Source: Candidatus Stahliibacteriota bacterium CG08_land_8_20_14_0_20_40_26
GTDB lineage: Bacteria; Hydrothermota; UBA3073
Length of the DNA: 24,072 nt
Direction: 5' to 3'
Assembly (NCBI GenBank): GCA_002774315.1
Contig: PEYP01000067.1
Span: 1-24,072 of the forward strand
Made by a program: the position numbers and the translations under genes. The notes under the pieces are model-generated. The model saw only the letters and a program-made list of their open reading frames with translations. It made no database searches and had not been told where the DNA came from. The number at the start of each line of letters is the position of its first letter. Within the stretch, counting starts at the first letter, position 1. Below are positions 5,545 to 13,824 of this stretch, in pieces.

Positions 5545-8500
5545 ATGCTACACGCAAATTTCGTTCACCTTCATCTTCATACAGAGTATAGCTTCCTTGA
5601 TGGAGCTTGCAGGATTGATGATTTAGTGGAGGCTGCCTCAAGGTATAAACTTCCTGCACTCGCTATTACGGATCACGGTAACATGTGCGGGTGTATAGAG
5701 TTCTATAAGAAGCTTATGCACGCAGCTATCAAGCCCATTATAGGACAGGAAGTGTATCTTGCACCCCAATCAAGATTTGACAGGAAAGGAAAAGAGGTAT
5801 ATTATCACCTTGTTCTTCTCGTGAGAAATGAGAAAGGATATAAGAACCTTGTAAAACTTTCTACAATAGCGTATAAAGAGGGTTTCTACTATAAGCCGAG
5901 GATAGATAAGGAAGTATTGAAGGAATACAATGATGGACTCATAGGCATGTCTGCCTGTATCAGAGGCGAGATCTCATATCATTTACTCAGAGGTGACTAT
6001 GATAAAGCCAAGAAGGCATTACTGGAATATCTTGCTATATTTGGGAAAGAAAATTTTTATCTGGAACTTATGAGATTGGGTCTAAAAGAAAATGAGATTG
6101 TAAACGGTGGACTCCTCACCCTGTCAGAGGAACTTGGTGTTCCCTGTGTGGCGACCAACGATTGTCATTATATAAATAAGGATGATAGTGAGTCACATGA
6201 TATTCTACTCTGCCTCCAGACAGGAAAGGATATTGATGATGAAAGTAGGATGCGATTTGAATCGAATGAGTTGTATTTACGCTCACCTGAGGAGATGGAA
6301 CAACTTTTCTCAGACCATCCAGAGGCGATTAAGAATACACTTGAAGTTGCAGATAGATGTAATCTTGACTTTCACCTCGATGAAGTGAAAGTGCAGCTTC
6401 CTCATTATGATGTACCTGAGGGATTTTCATCCAGTGACGAGTATCTTGAGAAACTTGCAAAGGAAGGATTAAAGGCAAAATATACTCACATCGACGAGAA
6501 GATTGAGGAGAGATTTAATCACGAGCTCAATGTGATCAAAAAACGGGGACTTTCAGGTTACTTCCTTATAATTACGGATCTTGTTAATTTTGCAAGAGAG
6601 AGTGGTATTCCCGTTGGTCCTGGTCGTGGGTCTGCAGTGGGAAGTCTCGTATTATATTCACTTGGTGTTACCGAGATAGACCCTCTCAAATACGGGCTTG
6701 TTTTTGAGAGGTTTCTAAACCCTGAGAGGGCAACAATGCCCGATGTAGATATAGATTTCTCTGATACGAGGAGAGACGAGGTTATATCCTATATAAAAAG
6801 AAAATATGGAGAAGAGAATGTCTCCCAGATCATCACATTCGGGACGATGGCAGCAAGGGCAGTTGTTAGAGATGTCGGTAGAGTGCTTAAGATTGCGCTT
6901 CCCGAGATAGACAGAATAGCAAAGACAATACCATTTGGGATAAGTCTTAAAGAAGCGCAAGAGATACCGGAGTTCAGGAATATAATAAATGAGAAGGAAG
7001 AGTATAAGAAACTTATCTCCCTGGCAATGAGGCTCGAAGGTATTACAAGGCACGCCTCAGTGCATGCTGCAGGTATGGTGGTTGCTCCGCATGAGATTAC
7101 TGAATTTGTTCCACTTTATCGTATGCCGGATGGTTCTTTTGTGACTCAGTATCCTATGGAGGCTATTGATGCGCTTGGACTTTTGAAGATAGATATACTC
7201 GGACTCCGCACACTCACGATTATAAAGAATACGATAGAACTCTTGAAGAGAGAAAATAAGAAGATAGATATAGAAAACATCCGCCTTGATGATAAGAAGG
7301 CATTTAATCTCCTTTCAAAAGGTATGACGAATGGTGTATTTCAGCTTGAGTCAGAGGGAATGAAAGACATCTTAAGAAAGATAAAACCCGATTCATTCAC
7401 TGATATAATGGCAGTTCTTGCGCTCTACAGACCCGGTCCTCTTGGTGGACTTACAAAAGATAGCTTTATAAAGAGGAAGCATGGGAAAGAAGCAATTAAT
7501 TATATCCATAAGAATCTTGAACCAATTCTAAAAGAGACATACGGGATCATACTGTATCAGGAACAGGTGATGCAAATAGCATCAGTAGTTGCAGGATTTT
7601 CACTTGGAGAGGCAGATACTTTAAGAAGGGCTATGGGCAAGAAATTACCGGAGATTATGGATGAGAAGAGGAAGGCATTTGTGGAGGGAGCGTTGAGAAG
7701 AAACTATTCTGAGGAGGTCGCGAACAGGCTCTTTGATCTCATCATCCCCTTTGCTGGTTACGGATTCAACAAGTCGCATTCAGCAGGTTATTCGCTTATA
7801 TCATATAGAACCGCCTTTCTGAAGGCACACTATCCGCAGGAATTTCTATCAGCAACACTCACAAATGAGTCTTCATCCTCGGATAAGATTGCTGAATTTG
7901 TAAAGGAGGCGAATGTCTTAAAGATTGATATATATCCTCCCAGTATAAATAAGAGTTTCTATGAGTTTTTACCTGAAGGAGATAGTATAAGGTTTGGATT
8001 GTGTGCAGTGAAGAATGTGGGAGAGAATGCCTGTATGTCGATTATCTCTACACGTAAAAGGGGCGAATTTAGGAGTTTTATGGACTTTTTGAACGGAATA
8101 GATTCGCGGATTGTAAGTAAGCGTGCTGTAGAAAGTCTTATAAAAGCAGGAGTCTTTGACGAGATTAAAAAGAATAGGGCAGAGTTACTCTCAATACTCA
8201 GTACCATCCAGAGAAGACAGGGCAGTGTTGGTCAGGCATCGCTGTTTAGAGGAGACGCCAGCTCTAAGGAGAAGGAAGCATTTTCAGTTACAGAACATCT
8301 CTCATTCGAAAAGGATTCGCTTGGGTTTTATCTTTCAGGACACCCACTGGATAGATATTCTGACGAACTTACTGCATTTACAACAACAACTTCATCGTCA
8401 CTTGCTGCGTTGCCGGTTGGTAGTGAAGTGATTCTCTCGGGTGTAATTACAAAGAGGAGAAAAAGACGGGTTAAGAATGGCGATCTTCTGGTCATTCTTA

Positions 8501-8916
8501 CATTGGAGGATCTTGAAGGTGTATACGATGCGACACTTTTTGGTGACTCTCTAATTGGTCAGATCCCTGAGAAGGATTCACCTATTCTCGTAAAGGGAAA
8601 GGTCGGTTTATTCAGAGAAAACAAGAATGTAAAGGTTGAAAAAATTATTCCGCTTTCCAAAGTGAGAGATGAGTTCGTAACTGGTGTAGAGATACGACTC
8701 AATCTAATCGGACTCACAGAAGAGACATTAAAAAATCTAAAAGCCATCCTGGAGGCCTCACCGGGGAATAAAGAGATATTTTTGAGGATGGAAGAGAATG
8801 GTAAGTACACTACAGCCCGATGCAAAACCTTAAAGGTTTCACCAAACAGGACAACACTGTCAAAAATAAGGAAGCTATTGGGGGAACATGCGATTACTCT
8901 GAAGGGAGAAATATGA
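5545..8916 (+). CDS. dnaE: DNA polymerase III alpha subunit, DnaE type
   Basis: The replicative polymerase catalytic subunit, 1123 residues, a normal length for DnaE. The N-terminal PHP domain is shown by HLHLHTEYSFLDGA (H8, H10, H12) and AITDHGNM. Catalytic aspartates of the Pol beta-like palm are D400 and D402 in PDVDIDF, and D550 in LLKIDILGL. The GPGRGSAVGSLV and RHASVHAAGMV segments are also typical. A C-terminal OB-fold (about residues 955-1030, GSEVILSGVITKRRKRR onward) precedes a tail domain. The PHP metal-binding histidines look largely intact, so intrinsic proofreading is possible. There is no intein. No Shine-Dalgarno is evident before the ATG. The stop codon overlaps the ribBA start. 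Confidence 0.97.
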   Translation: MLHANFVHLHLHTEYSFLDGACRIDDLVEAASRYKLPALAITDHGNMCGCIEFYKKLMHAAIKPIIGQEVYLAPQSRFDRKGKEVYYHLVLLVRNEKGYKNLVKLSTIAYKEGFYYKPRIDKEVLKEYNDGLIGMSACIRGEISYHLLRGDYDKAKKALLEYLAIFGKENFYLELMRLGLKENEIVNGGLLTLSEELGVPCVATNDCHYINKDDSESHDILLCLQTGKDIDDESRMRFESNELYLRSPEEMEQLFSDHPEAIKNTLEVADRCNLDFHLDEVKVQLPHYDVPEGFSSSDEYLEKLAKEGLKAKYTHIDEKIEERFNHELNVIKKRGLSGYFLIITDLVNFARESGIPVGPGRGSAVGSLVLYSLGVTEIDPLKYGLVFERFLNPERATMPDVDIDFSDTRRDEVISYIKRKYGEENVSQIITFGTMAARAVVRDVGRVLKIALPEIDRIAKTIPFGISLKEAQEIPEFRNIINEKEEYKKLISLAMRLEGITRHASVHAAGMVVAPHEITEFVPLYRMPDGSFVTQYPMEAIDALGLLKIDILGLRTLTIIKNTIELLKRENKKIDIENIRLDDKKAFNLLSKGMTNGVFQLESEGMKDILRKIKPDSFTDIMAVLALYRPGPLGGLTKDSFIKRKHGKEAINYIHKNLEPILKETYGIILYQEQVMQIASVVAGFSLGEADTLRRAMGKKLPEIMDEKRKAFVEGALRRNYSEEVANRLFDLIIPFAGYGFNKSHSAGYSLISYRTAFLKAHYPQEFLSATLTNESSSSDKIAEFVKEANVLKIDIYPPSINKSFYEFLPEGDSIRFGLCAVKNVGENACMSIISTRKRGEFRSFMDFLNGIDSRIVSKRAVESLIKAGVFDEIKKNRAELLSILSTIQRRQGSVGQASLFRGDASSKEKEAFSVTEHLSFEKDSLGFYLSGHPLDRYSDELTAFTTTTSSSLAALPVGSEVILSGVITKRRKRRVKNGDLLVILTLEDLEGVYDATLFGDSLIGQIPEKDSPILVKGKVGLFRENKNVKVEKIIPLSKVRDEFVTGVEIRLNLIGLTEETLKNLKAILEASPGNKEIFLRMEENGKYTTARCKTLKVSPNRTTLSKIRKLLGEHAITLKGEI

Positions 8917-10118
8917 GCGAATTTAATACAATAAAAGAGGCGATAGAGGAGATAAAGAAGGGAAAGGTCATCATAGTAGTAGATGACGAAGATAGAGAGA
9001 ACGAAGGAGATTTCATCTGTGCAGCAGAGAAAGTTACTCCCCAGACTATCAACTTTATGGCAAAAGAGGGAAGGGGACTTATCTGTGTGGCACTTCCCAG
9101 GGAAAGACTCTCCTCTCTTCATATTACAGATATGGTAAGGGATAACACATCAAAGATGGGAACTCCATTTATGGTGTCAGTTGATGCAAGAGATGGTACT
9201 ACAACAGGTATATCTACATACGATCGAGCACATACAATAAAAACGCTCCTTGATGATACAACAAAACCATCCGATCTCGTGAGACCAGGACATATATTTC
9301 CCCTTGCCTCCACACAAGGAGGAGTACTCCGCAGAGCAGGACATACGGAGGCATCCTGTGATATTGCAAGGCTTGCCGGGCTCTATCCTGCTGGAGTTCT
9401 GTGTGAGATTATGGATGAGGATGGAAGCATGGCAAGATTGCCGAGGCTTATCCAGATGAAGAGACGGTATGGGCTTGTCCTTGTTACTGTAAAGGATCTC
9501 ATAGAATATAGAATAAGAAAAGAGAAACTGGTCAGGCGTGTAGTTGACACGAAATTGCCAACTAAATATGGGGAATTTAATCTTTATGTATACGAGTCTA
9601 TAATAGAGAAATATCATCATCTCGTGCTTGTGAAGGGTAAAGTGAAAGGAAAAAAGAATGTTCTTGTGAGAGTCCATTCACAGTGTCTTACTGGTGATGT
9701 CTTTGGTTCGTTGCGGTGTGACTGTGGCGAACAGCTTGCAATGGCGCTGAAGATGATAAGTAAAGAAGAAAGGGGTGTATTTCTTTATATGAGACAGGAG
9801 GGAAGAGGAATAGGACTTTTTAATAAACTGAGAGCCTATGCACTTCAGGATAGCGGACTTGACACAGTTGAAGCAAACGAGGCACTCGGATTGCCTGCTG
9901 ATTTAAGGGACTATGGTATAGGTGCACAGATTCTCGTTGATCTTGGACTCTCCACTATAAGACTCTTAACCAACAATCCCAAAAAGATTATAGGACTTGA
10001 AGGATATGGTCTAAAGATAGTCAAAAGGGTTGCAATTGAGGTCTCCCCGAATATTTTAAACCGCAGATACCTCTGTACCAAGAAGAGCAAATTGGGACAT
10101 ATACTTGATAATGTATAG
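8913..10118 (+). CDS. ribBA: Bifunctional 3,4-dihydroxy-2-butanone-4-phosphate synthase / GTP cyclohydrolase II
   Basis: A 401-residue enzyme feeding both entry branches of riboflavin synthesis. RibB (about residues 1-200) converts ribulose 5-phosphate to dihydroxybutanone phosphate, with DDEDRENEGD at 24-33 and GHTEASCDIARLAGL later. RibA (about 205-401) opens GTP, with the zinc ligands C258, C269 and C271 and the RQEGRGIGL loop. The frame is open further upstream. The chosen ATG at 8913 overlaps the dnaE stop (ATGA) and has AAGGGAG a few bases before it, which gives the canonical RibB N-terminus and suggests translational coupling. No FMN riboswitch is possible in front because the gene abuts dnaE. 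Its TAG stop shares a base with the GTAG foot of the REP-like element that follows. Confidence 0.95.
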   Translation: MSEFNTIKEAIEEIKKGKVIIVVDDEDRENEGDFICAAEKVTPQTINFMAKEGRGLICVALPRERLSSLHITDMVRDNTSKMGTPFMVSVDARDGTTTGISTYDRAHTIKTLLDDTTKPSDLVRPGHIFPLASTQGGVLRRAGHTEASCDIARLAGLYPAGVLCEIMDEDGSMARLPRLIQMKRRYGLVLVTVKDLIEYRIRKEKLVRRVVDTKLPTKYGEFNLYVYESIIEKYHHLVLVKGKVKGKKNVLVRVHSQCLTGDVFGSLRCDCGEQLAMALKMISKEERGVFLYMRQEGRGIGLFNKLRAYALQDSGLDTVEANEALGLPADLRDYGIGAQILVDLGLSTIRLLTNNPKKIIGLEGYGLKIVKRVAIEVSPNILNRRYLCTKKSKLGHILDNV

Positions 10119-10180
10119 TAGGGACAGACCTTCAGGTCTGTCCCTAAGAGTCAATTGGCACAAATTGAATTTGTGCCTAC
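10118..10180. repeat. BIME-like pair of inverted REP-type hairpins
   Basis: First hairpin: GTAG at 10118-10121, then a perfect 12-bp stem (10120-10131 with 10134-10145) around a 2-nt turn. Second hairpin: 10157-10166 pairs with 10168-10177, followed by CTAC (10177-10180), which is GTAG on the other strand. The two face each other. No T-tract follows, so this is not a standard terminator. The second hairpin with its foot (24 bp) recurs exactly, inverted, at 23859-23882. Confidence 0.75.
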
Positions 10181-10197
10181 ATGAGTTCTTCTTCATC

Positions 10198-11298
10198 ATG
10201 CTTCTCGTTCGCTACATATTGAGAGAACATATTGCTCCTTTTTTCACCGGTCTTATCTTCCTCACATTTATCCTCATTATGAACAAGTTTTTCATAGTGA
10301 TATGGGATATTGTGGGAAAAGGAATTCCAGGTGGTATGGTTCTGTCTATGTTGTGGCTGTCGCTTCCATCTATATTTGCCCTTACAGTTCCTATGGCAGT
10401 TCTCGTGGCGGTATTGATGGCGTTTGGAAGATTGTCAGCAGATTTCGAAACCGTTGCGATAGGGGCGGCAGGGAAAAATCCACTCACACTTATGATACCA
10501 CCGCTTGCTATTTCCTTTTTTATAGCAGTGGGAATGGTATGGTTTAATAATCATATCCTGCCTGATGCAAATCACAGACTTAAAAATCTCACTATAGATA
10601 TATCCCGGAAAAAACCGGGATTTAGGTTGCAGGCGATGGTTTTAGTTCGTGATTTTGAGGACTATGATATACTTGTAAGGGATATTGACCACAAAACCTC
10701 CAGGATTTATGATATTACAATAAATGAAAAATCTACCGGAAGGACGATACTATCAAAGCAGGGGGTTGTGAAAAGCAAAGGCGACATTGTATATATCAAT
10801 CTTTTTCAGGGTGAGATACACGAAATAGACCCTCATGATGTGAGTAAATACAGGAGAATAGAATTTGCTCAGCATACGATAGCGCTTCCCTTAGATACTG
10901 CATTTATAAGGAAGGAGAGAACGTACAGAGGAGATAGAGAACTTTCTGCATGGGCATTGAGAAAATGTATTAAGGATGTATTGGTAAAGAATCCAGTAAA
11001 TCCTTCGCAGAACAGGGAGATTGCAAGACTTTTGGTCGAATACCACAAAAAATTTTCAATCCCTGTCTCCTGTATCGTTTTTATCCTGATGGGTGTACCA
11101 CTTGCAATCAAGGTGAGAAAAGGAGGAGCAACAGGAGGATTTGGTCTATCACTTATCTTCTTTATCTTTTATTATATATGTCTCATAGGTGGTGAGGAAC
11201 TTGGGGATAGATGCATTATTCCTGCCTGGTTATCTATGTGGTTTCCAAATATTGTACTGGGGATTTTTGGAGTAATTCTCTGTATGAGGAGTAGATGA
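10198..11298 (+). CDS. LptF/LptG-family lipopolysaccharide export permease
   Basis: A 366-residue inner-membrane protein of the YjgP/YjgQ family. LptF and LptG with ATPase LptB extract lipopolysaccharide from the inner membrane and push it along the Lpt bridge. The start is set at 10198 (MLLVRYILREHIAPFFTGL), the typical family N-terminus; the longer open frame would translate the REP-like palindromes. About three membrane segments lie in the first 120 residues. A periplasmic beta-rich domain follows (roughly 135-260, VLVRDFEDYDILVRDI onward), then three C-terminal membrane segments including FSIPVSCIVFILMGVPLAI. Only one of the LptF/LptG pair is present, and which one cannot be decided. An LptE-like gene lies about 4 kb away on the other strand. 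Confidence 0.88.
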   Translation: MLLVRYILREHIAPFFTGLIFLTFILIMNKFFIVIWDIVGKGIPGGMVLSMLWLSLPSIFALTVPMAVLVAVLMAFGRLSADFETVAIGAAGKNPLTLMIPPLAISFFIAVGMVWFNNHILPDANHRLKNLTIDISRKKPGFRLQAMVLVRDFEDYDILVRDIDHKTSRIYDITINEKSTGRTILSKQGVVKSKGDIVYINLFQGEIHEIDPHDVSKYRRIEFAQHTIALPLDTAFIRKERTYRGDRELSAWALRKCIKDVLVKNPVNPSQNREIARLLVEYHKKFSIPVSCIVFILMGVPLAIKVRKGGATGGFGLSLIFFIFYYICLIGGEELGDRCIIPAWLSMWFPNIVLGIFGVILCMRSR

Positions 11299-11306
11299 GG
11301 AGGAAC

Positions 11307-11714
11307 TTACCTCTGGATGTTCACTGAATCACCTACATTCACATCATTTTTCTCAAACCAGCCCATCTCTACCTCAAGTGCATAAAGAATTGGTTTTGGG
11401 GGAATATATAATCTGTTTTTATACAGAGGCGCCATGTCCTGGATAGAAATTATTACCCCGTCTCTGTCTATAAAGGCAATAGAAAGTGGAATATGTGTGT
11501 CTTTCATCCAGAAGGGATATATATCCTGCTTTTCAAAGATAAATAGCATACCGCTATCTATCTTTCTCCTACCTGACAATCCCCTTTCTCGTTTCTCAGG
11601 CGAATCCGCTATCTCAACTTGCAAAGGTATCCTGCCAACATATATTAAACTCCTCTTCCCCTTACAGGAGGCAATAAGGCACAAGAGGAGTACATAGGGT
11701 AGGAGTTTATTCAC
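11307..11714 (-). CDS. DUF192 family lipoprotein
   Basis: A 135-residue protein with a lipobox (MNKLLPYVLLLCLIASC, cysteine 17) followed by a DUF192 domain over nearly all the rest. The signature stretches are EKRERGLSGRRKIDSGMLFIF, FWMKDTHIPLSIAFID and ISIQDMAP. DUF192 proteins are small periplasmic or secreted beta-barrels of unsettled function. The gene overlaps the end of the SurA-like gene by 4 nt (ATGA), so it is translated from the same message. It converges with the LptF/G gene with only 8 nt between stops, leaving no room for a separate terminator on either side. Confidence 0.88.
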   Translation of the reverse strand: MNKLLPYVLLLCLIASCKGKRSLIYVGRIPLQVEIADSPEKRERGLSGRRKIDSGMLFIFEKQDIYPFWMKDTHIPLSIAFIDRDGVIISIQDMAPLYKNRLYIPPKPILYALEVEMGWFEKNDVNVGDSVNIQR

Positions 11715-12895
11715 AGCCTTCTCTCTACGAATATCTCCTCCTCAAGTTTTGAAAGGAAAGAGTTAAGTTTTTCCTCTGTTTTTTTCTGAGATAGATGTGC
11801 CTTTAGATTTTCTTTCACATCCTCAAAAGTTGGACGCCTGGATTCCTTTTTATCAAGGATTTTCATTACATAAACACCATCTTCAGCCCCTATTATCCGG
11901 GTCTCGTCTGGAGGGAGTTCCTCGAAGATAGGAGGCAGGGGTAGATAATTTTTGCCATCGGATATAATCGCAGTCCTATCACTTTCCAGTAAGAGCTCTC
12001 CTCTTTCAATAGAGTTTTTTATAACCGACGCAAGAGAGAAAGCATTTGATGTATCCTCTTTTGTGGGTGTAAGCTTAAACACTATATCCTTCAGGGATAT
12101 AGTGTTGCTCATTCTCATATCGCACTGTAGAAGATGGATCGCTTCTCTCGTTTGCACCACCTTGATATCCCCGACATCCATATCCTCAATCTGTTGTCTA
12201 AATCCAGGATCGAGGTCGTTTATATTCATAATACCAAGTTTTCCTCCTTTTCCCTTTGTGAGAGGGTCTTCTGAATACATACTCGCAAGTTTGCCAAATT
12301 CTTCTCCACTGAGGAGTTCCTTTTTAATCTTTTCTATAAGTTTTTCCTTTTCTTTTAATGTCTCCTCGGGTATTATTGGTATGAATACGCCGACATAGCG
12401 TGCGGTTGTAGGAATGTCAGGTATTGAATCGGGGTAGGTGGTGAAAAAGTGAAGTGCCTCTATATCAGACACAGATAAATTTCCAAATTTTTTCTGGATA
12501 AGTGCCCTTACAAGCAGATTACCTTTTACATCATTCCTGTAATACTCTTTAAGATTTTCTTCTGTTATACCAAGTCTTTCAAGTTCAGAATAGAATGATT
12601 CTAAGGAGGGGAAATTCTCCTTCATAGAGGTTATTGTATTTTCTAATGCATCTTCAATACTTTCTTCACTCACAGAGAGTGTCTCCTTCTCTGCTGCAAC
12701 AATGAGAAGTTTTGTCTGGATAATATTTTCCAGGATTTGTCTTCTTGCATCCTGTGTAATGGGAAGTCCGGACAACATCAGTTTTTCATCTACCTCGCTG
12801 AGTGTAATTGCTTCTTTATCCACTGCCCCTACAACCCTGTCAAGTTGAGCAAATAGAAGACTCGGAATAAAGAGTACTAATAGACATCTGTTCAT
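11711..12895 (-). CDS. SurA-like periplasmic chaperone / parvulin peptidyl-prolyl isomerase
   Basis: A 394-residue protein with a cleavable signal peptide (MNRCLLVLFIPSLLFA, likely cut after residue 16, no lipobox). A SurA_N-like helical chaperone region follows (VVGAVDKEAITLSEVDEKL to about 150), then a parvulin (PPIC) domain at about 158-260 with GEEFGKLASMYSEDP and KGGKLG. A second, degenerate parvulin-like segment (about 262-355) lacks those motifs, and the helical C-terminus closes the molecule. By family knowledge it escorts unfolded outer-membrane proteins across the periplasm. It is third in a run of foldase genes on this strand, 59 nt after the previous one, and overlaps the DUF192 gene. 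No clear ribosome binding site is seen before the ATG. Confidence 0.85.
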   Translation of the reverse strand: MNRCLLVLFIPSLLFAQLDRVVGAVDKEAITLSEVDEKLMLSGLPITQDARRQILENIIQTKLLIVAAEKETLSVSEESIEDALENTITSMKENFPSLESFYSELERLGITEENLKEYYRNDVKGNLLVRALIQKKFGNLSVSDIEALHFFTTYPDSIPDIPTTARYVGVFIPIIPEETLKEKEKLIEKIKKELLSGEEFGKLASMYSEDPLTKGKGGKLGIMNINDLDPGFRQQIEDMDVGDIKVVQTREAIHLLQCDMRMSNTISLKDIVFKLTPTKEDTSNAFSLASVIKNSIERGELLLESDRTAIISDGKNYLPLPPIFEELPPDETRIIGAEDGVYVMKILDKKESRRPTFEDVKENLKAHLSQKKTEEKLNSFLSKLEEEIFVERRL

Positions 12896-12954
12896 AATTT
12901 TGGATGTATTACTTGCTTGATGGCAGTCAGGCTCTCTGTTTCTCCTTAAAGGGA

Positions 12955-13770
12955 TTATTTTATGAGTTCGTAGTGGGTCTCTACAGGAATCTCCTCTCTC
13001 AGTTGCTGGAGGAGGCTGTCAAGTAGAGCCATCTGTTTTTGCTTAAGTAGTTTGTCTCTTACACTCTCTTTTACATCTTCATATGTTGGCGGGTTTTTTA
13101 TCTTTCTTCTGTCAAGAAGTTTTATGATATGAAATCCCTGAGCAGTCTGTACGATGTCTGATATATTACCTATCTTTTCGAGTGAGAATGCTTCTGCCTC
13201 AAATGTAGGTAGTGCAGTATCACCCAGCTTTATATAACCAAGAACGCCCCCCTTTTTGCCAGAGGGGTCTATTGAGTATTTCATCGCAAGTTTCCCAAAA
13301 TCCTCACCGTTATTTAGCCTCTTTTTTACTTCTGCTGCGTCCGTTTCTGTTGCAGTGACTATGTGTGCCACCTTAATTTCATTATTGTATTTTCCCCTGT
13401 TCACCTCATAGTCATTTCTTATGTCTTCCTCGCTCACGAATAGTCTATCATAAGTATATTTTGACAGCCAGTGGTTTATAACAATCTGTTTTTTTAATTG
13501 TTCAATTTGTTCTGCTACTTCGGGTTGCTTCAATGTGCCTTCTTTTACTGCCTTTTCATATATAAGTTCTGTACCTATCCAATTCTCCGTAAATTGTTTC
13601 TTATCCTCAGGCGAAACCCGCATTCGATATTCCAGTGGTATCGCTGAGTTCAGTTCTTCAAGGGTAAGTGTAGACTTACCAACTTTTGCTATAACAGTTC
13701 CTTTTTCCTTCTTACAACCAATAATGAGTAGGAGAAAAAGAGGAATCAATAGTGGTAGTATTTTTTTCAT
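12955..13770 (-). CDS. Parvulin-type peptidyl-prolyl isomerase lipoprotein (PrsA/PpiC-like)
   Basis: A 271-residue protein starting MKKILPLLIPLFLLLIIGC, a lipoprotein signal with cysteine 19. After a helical N-domain (VIAKVGKSTLTLEELN) a single PPIC domain occupies about 128-222, with IKVAHIVTATE, GEDFGKLAMKYSIDP and KKGGVLGYI. A C-terminal helix ends in HYELIK. It would act as a membrane-anchored foldase in the periplasm. GGGGGT lies 6 nt before the ATG as ribosome binding site. It lies 54 nt after the larger two-domain paralogue and 59 nt before the SurA-like gene, almost certainly one transcription unit. Confidence 0.88.
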   Translation of the reverse strand: MKKILPLLIPLFLLLIIGCKKEKGTVIAKVGKSTLTLEELNSAIPLEYRMRVSPEDKKQFTENWIGTELIYEKAVKEGTLKQPEVAEQIEQLKKQIVINHWLSKYTYDRLFVSEEDIRNDYEVNRGKYNNEIKVAHIVTATETDAAEVKKRLNNGEDFGKLAMKYSIDPSGKKGGVLGYIKLGDTALPTFEAEAFSLEKIGNISDIVQTAQGFHIIKLLDRRKIKNPPTYEDVKESVRDKLLKQKQMALLDSLLQQLREEIPVETHYELIK

Positions 13771-13824
13771 GTGACCCCCAGCTTAATTATATAGCGGTTA
13801 TATGTTAGAGATTTACGAGGCTTA

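Noticed and set aside
8820..8912. Longer ribBA start or FMN riboswitch upstream
   Set aside because: The region is inside dnaE. The ATG at 8913 has a ribosome binding site and matches the RibB N-terminus; there is no room for a riboswitch.
8559..9122. A 187-codon minus-strand open frame across the dnaE-ribBA junction
   Set aside because: It lies opposite two well-conserved genes and has no domain or ribosome binding site.
10118..10180. Rho-independent terminator after ribBA
   Set aside because: The hairpins are strong but no T-tract follows either one in a direction that would end the ribBA message. The REP-pair explanation fits better.
10105..10197. N-terminal extension of the LptF/G-family protein
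   Set aside because: The extra 31 codons translate REP-like palindromes; the family N-terminus starts at the ATG at 10198.
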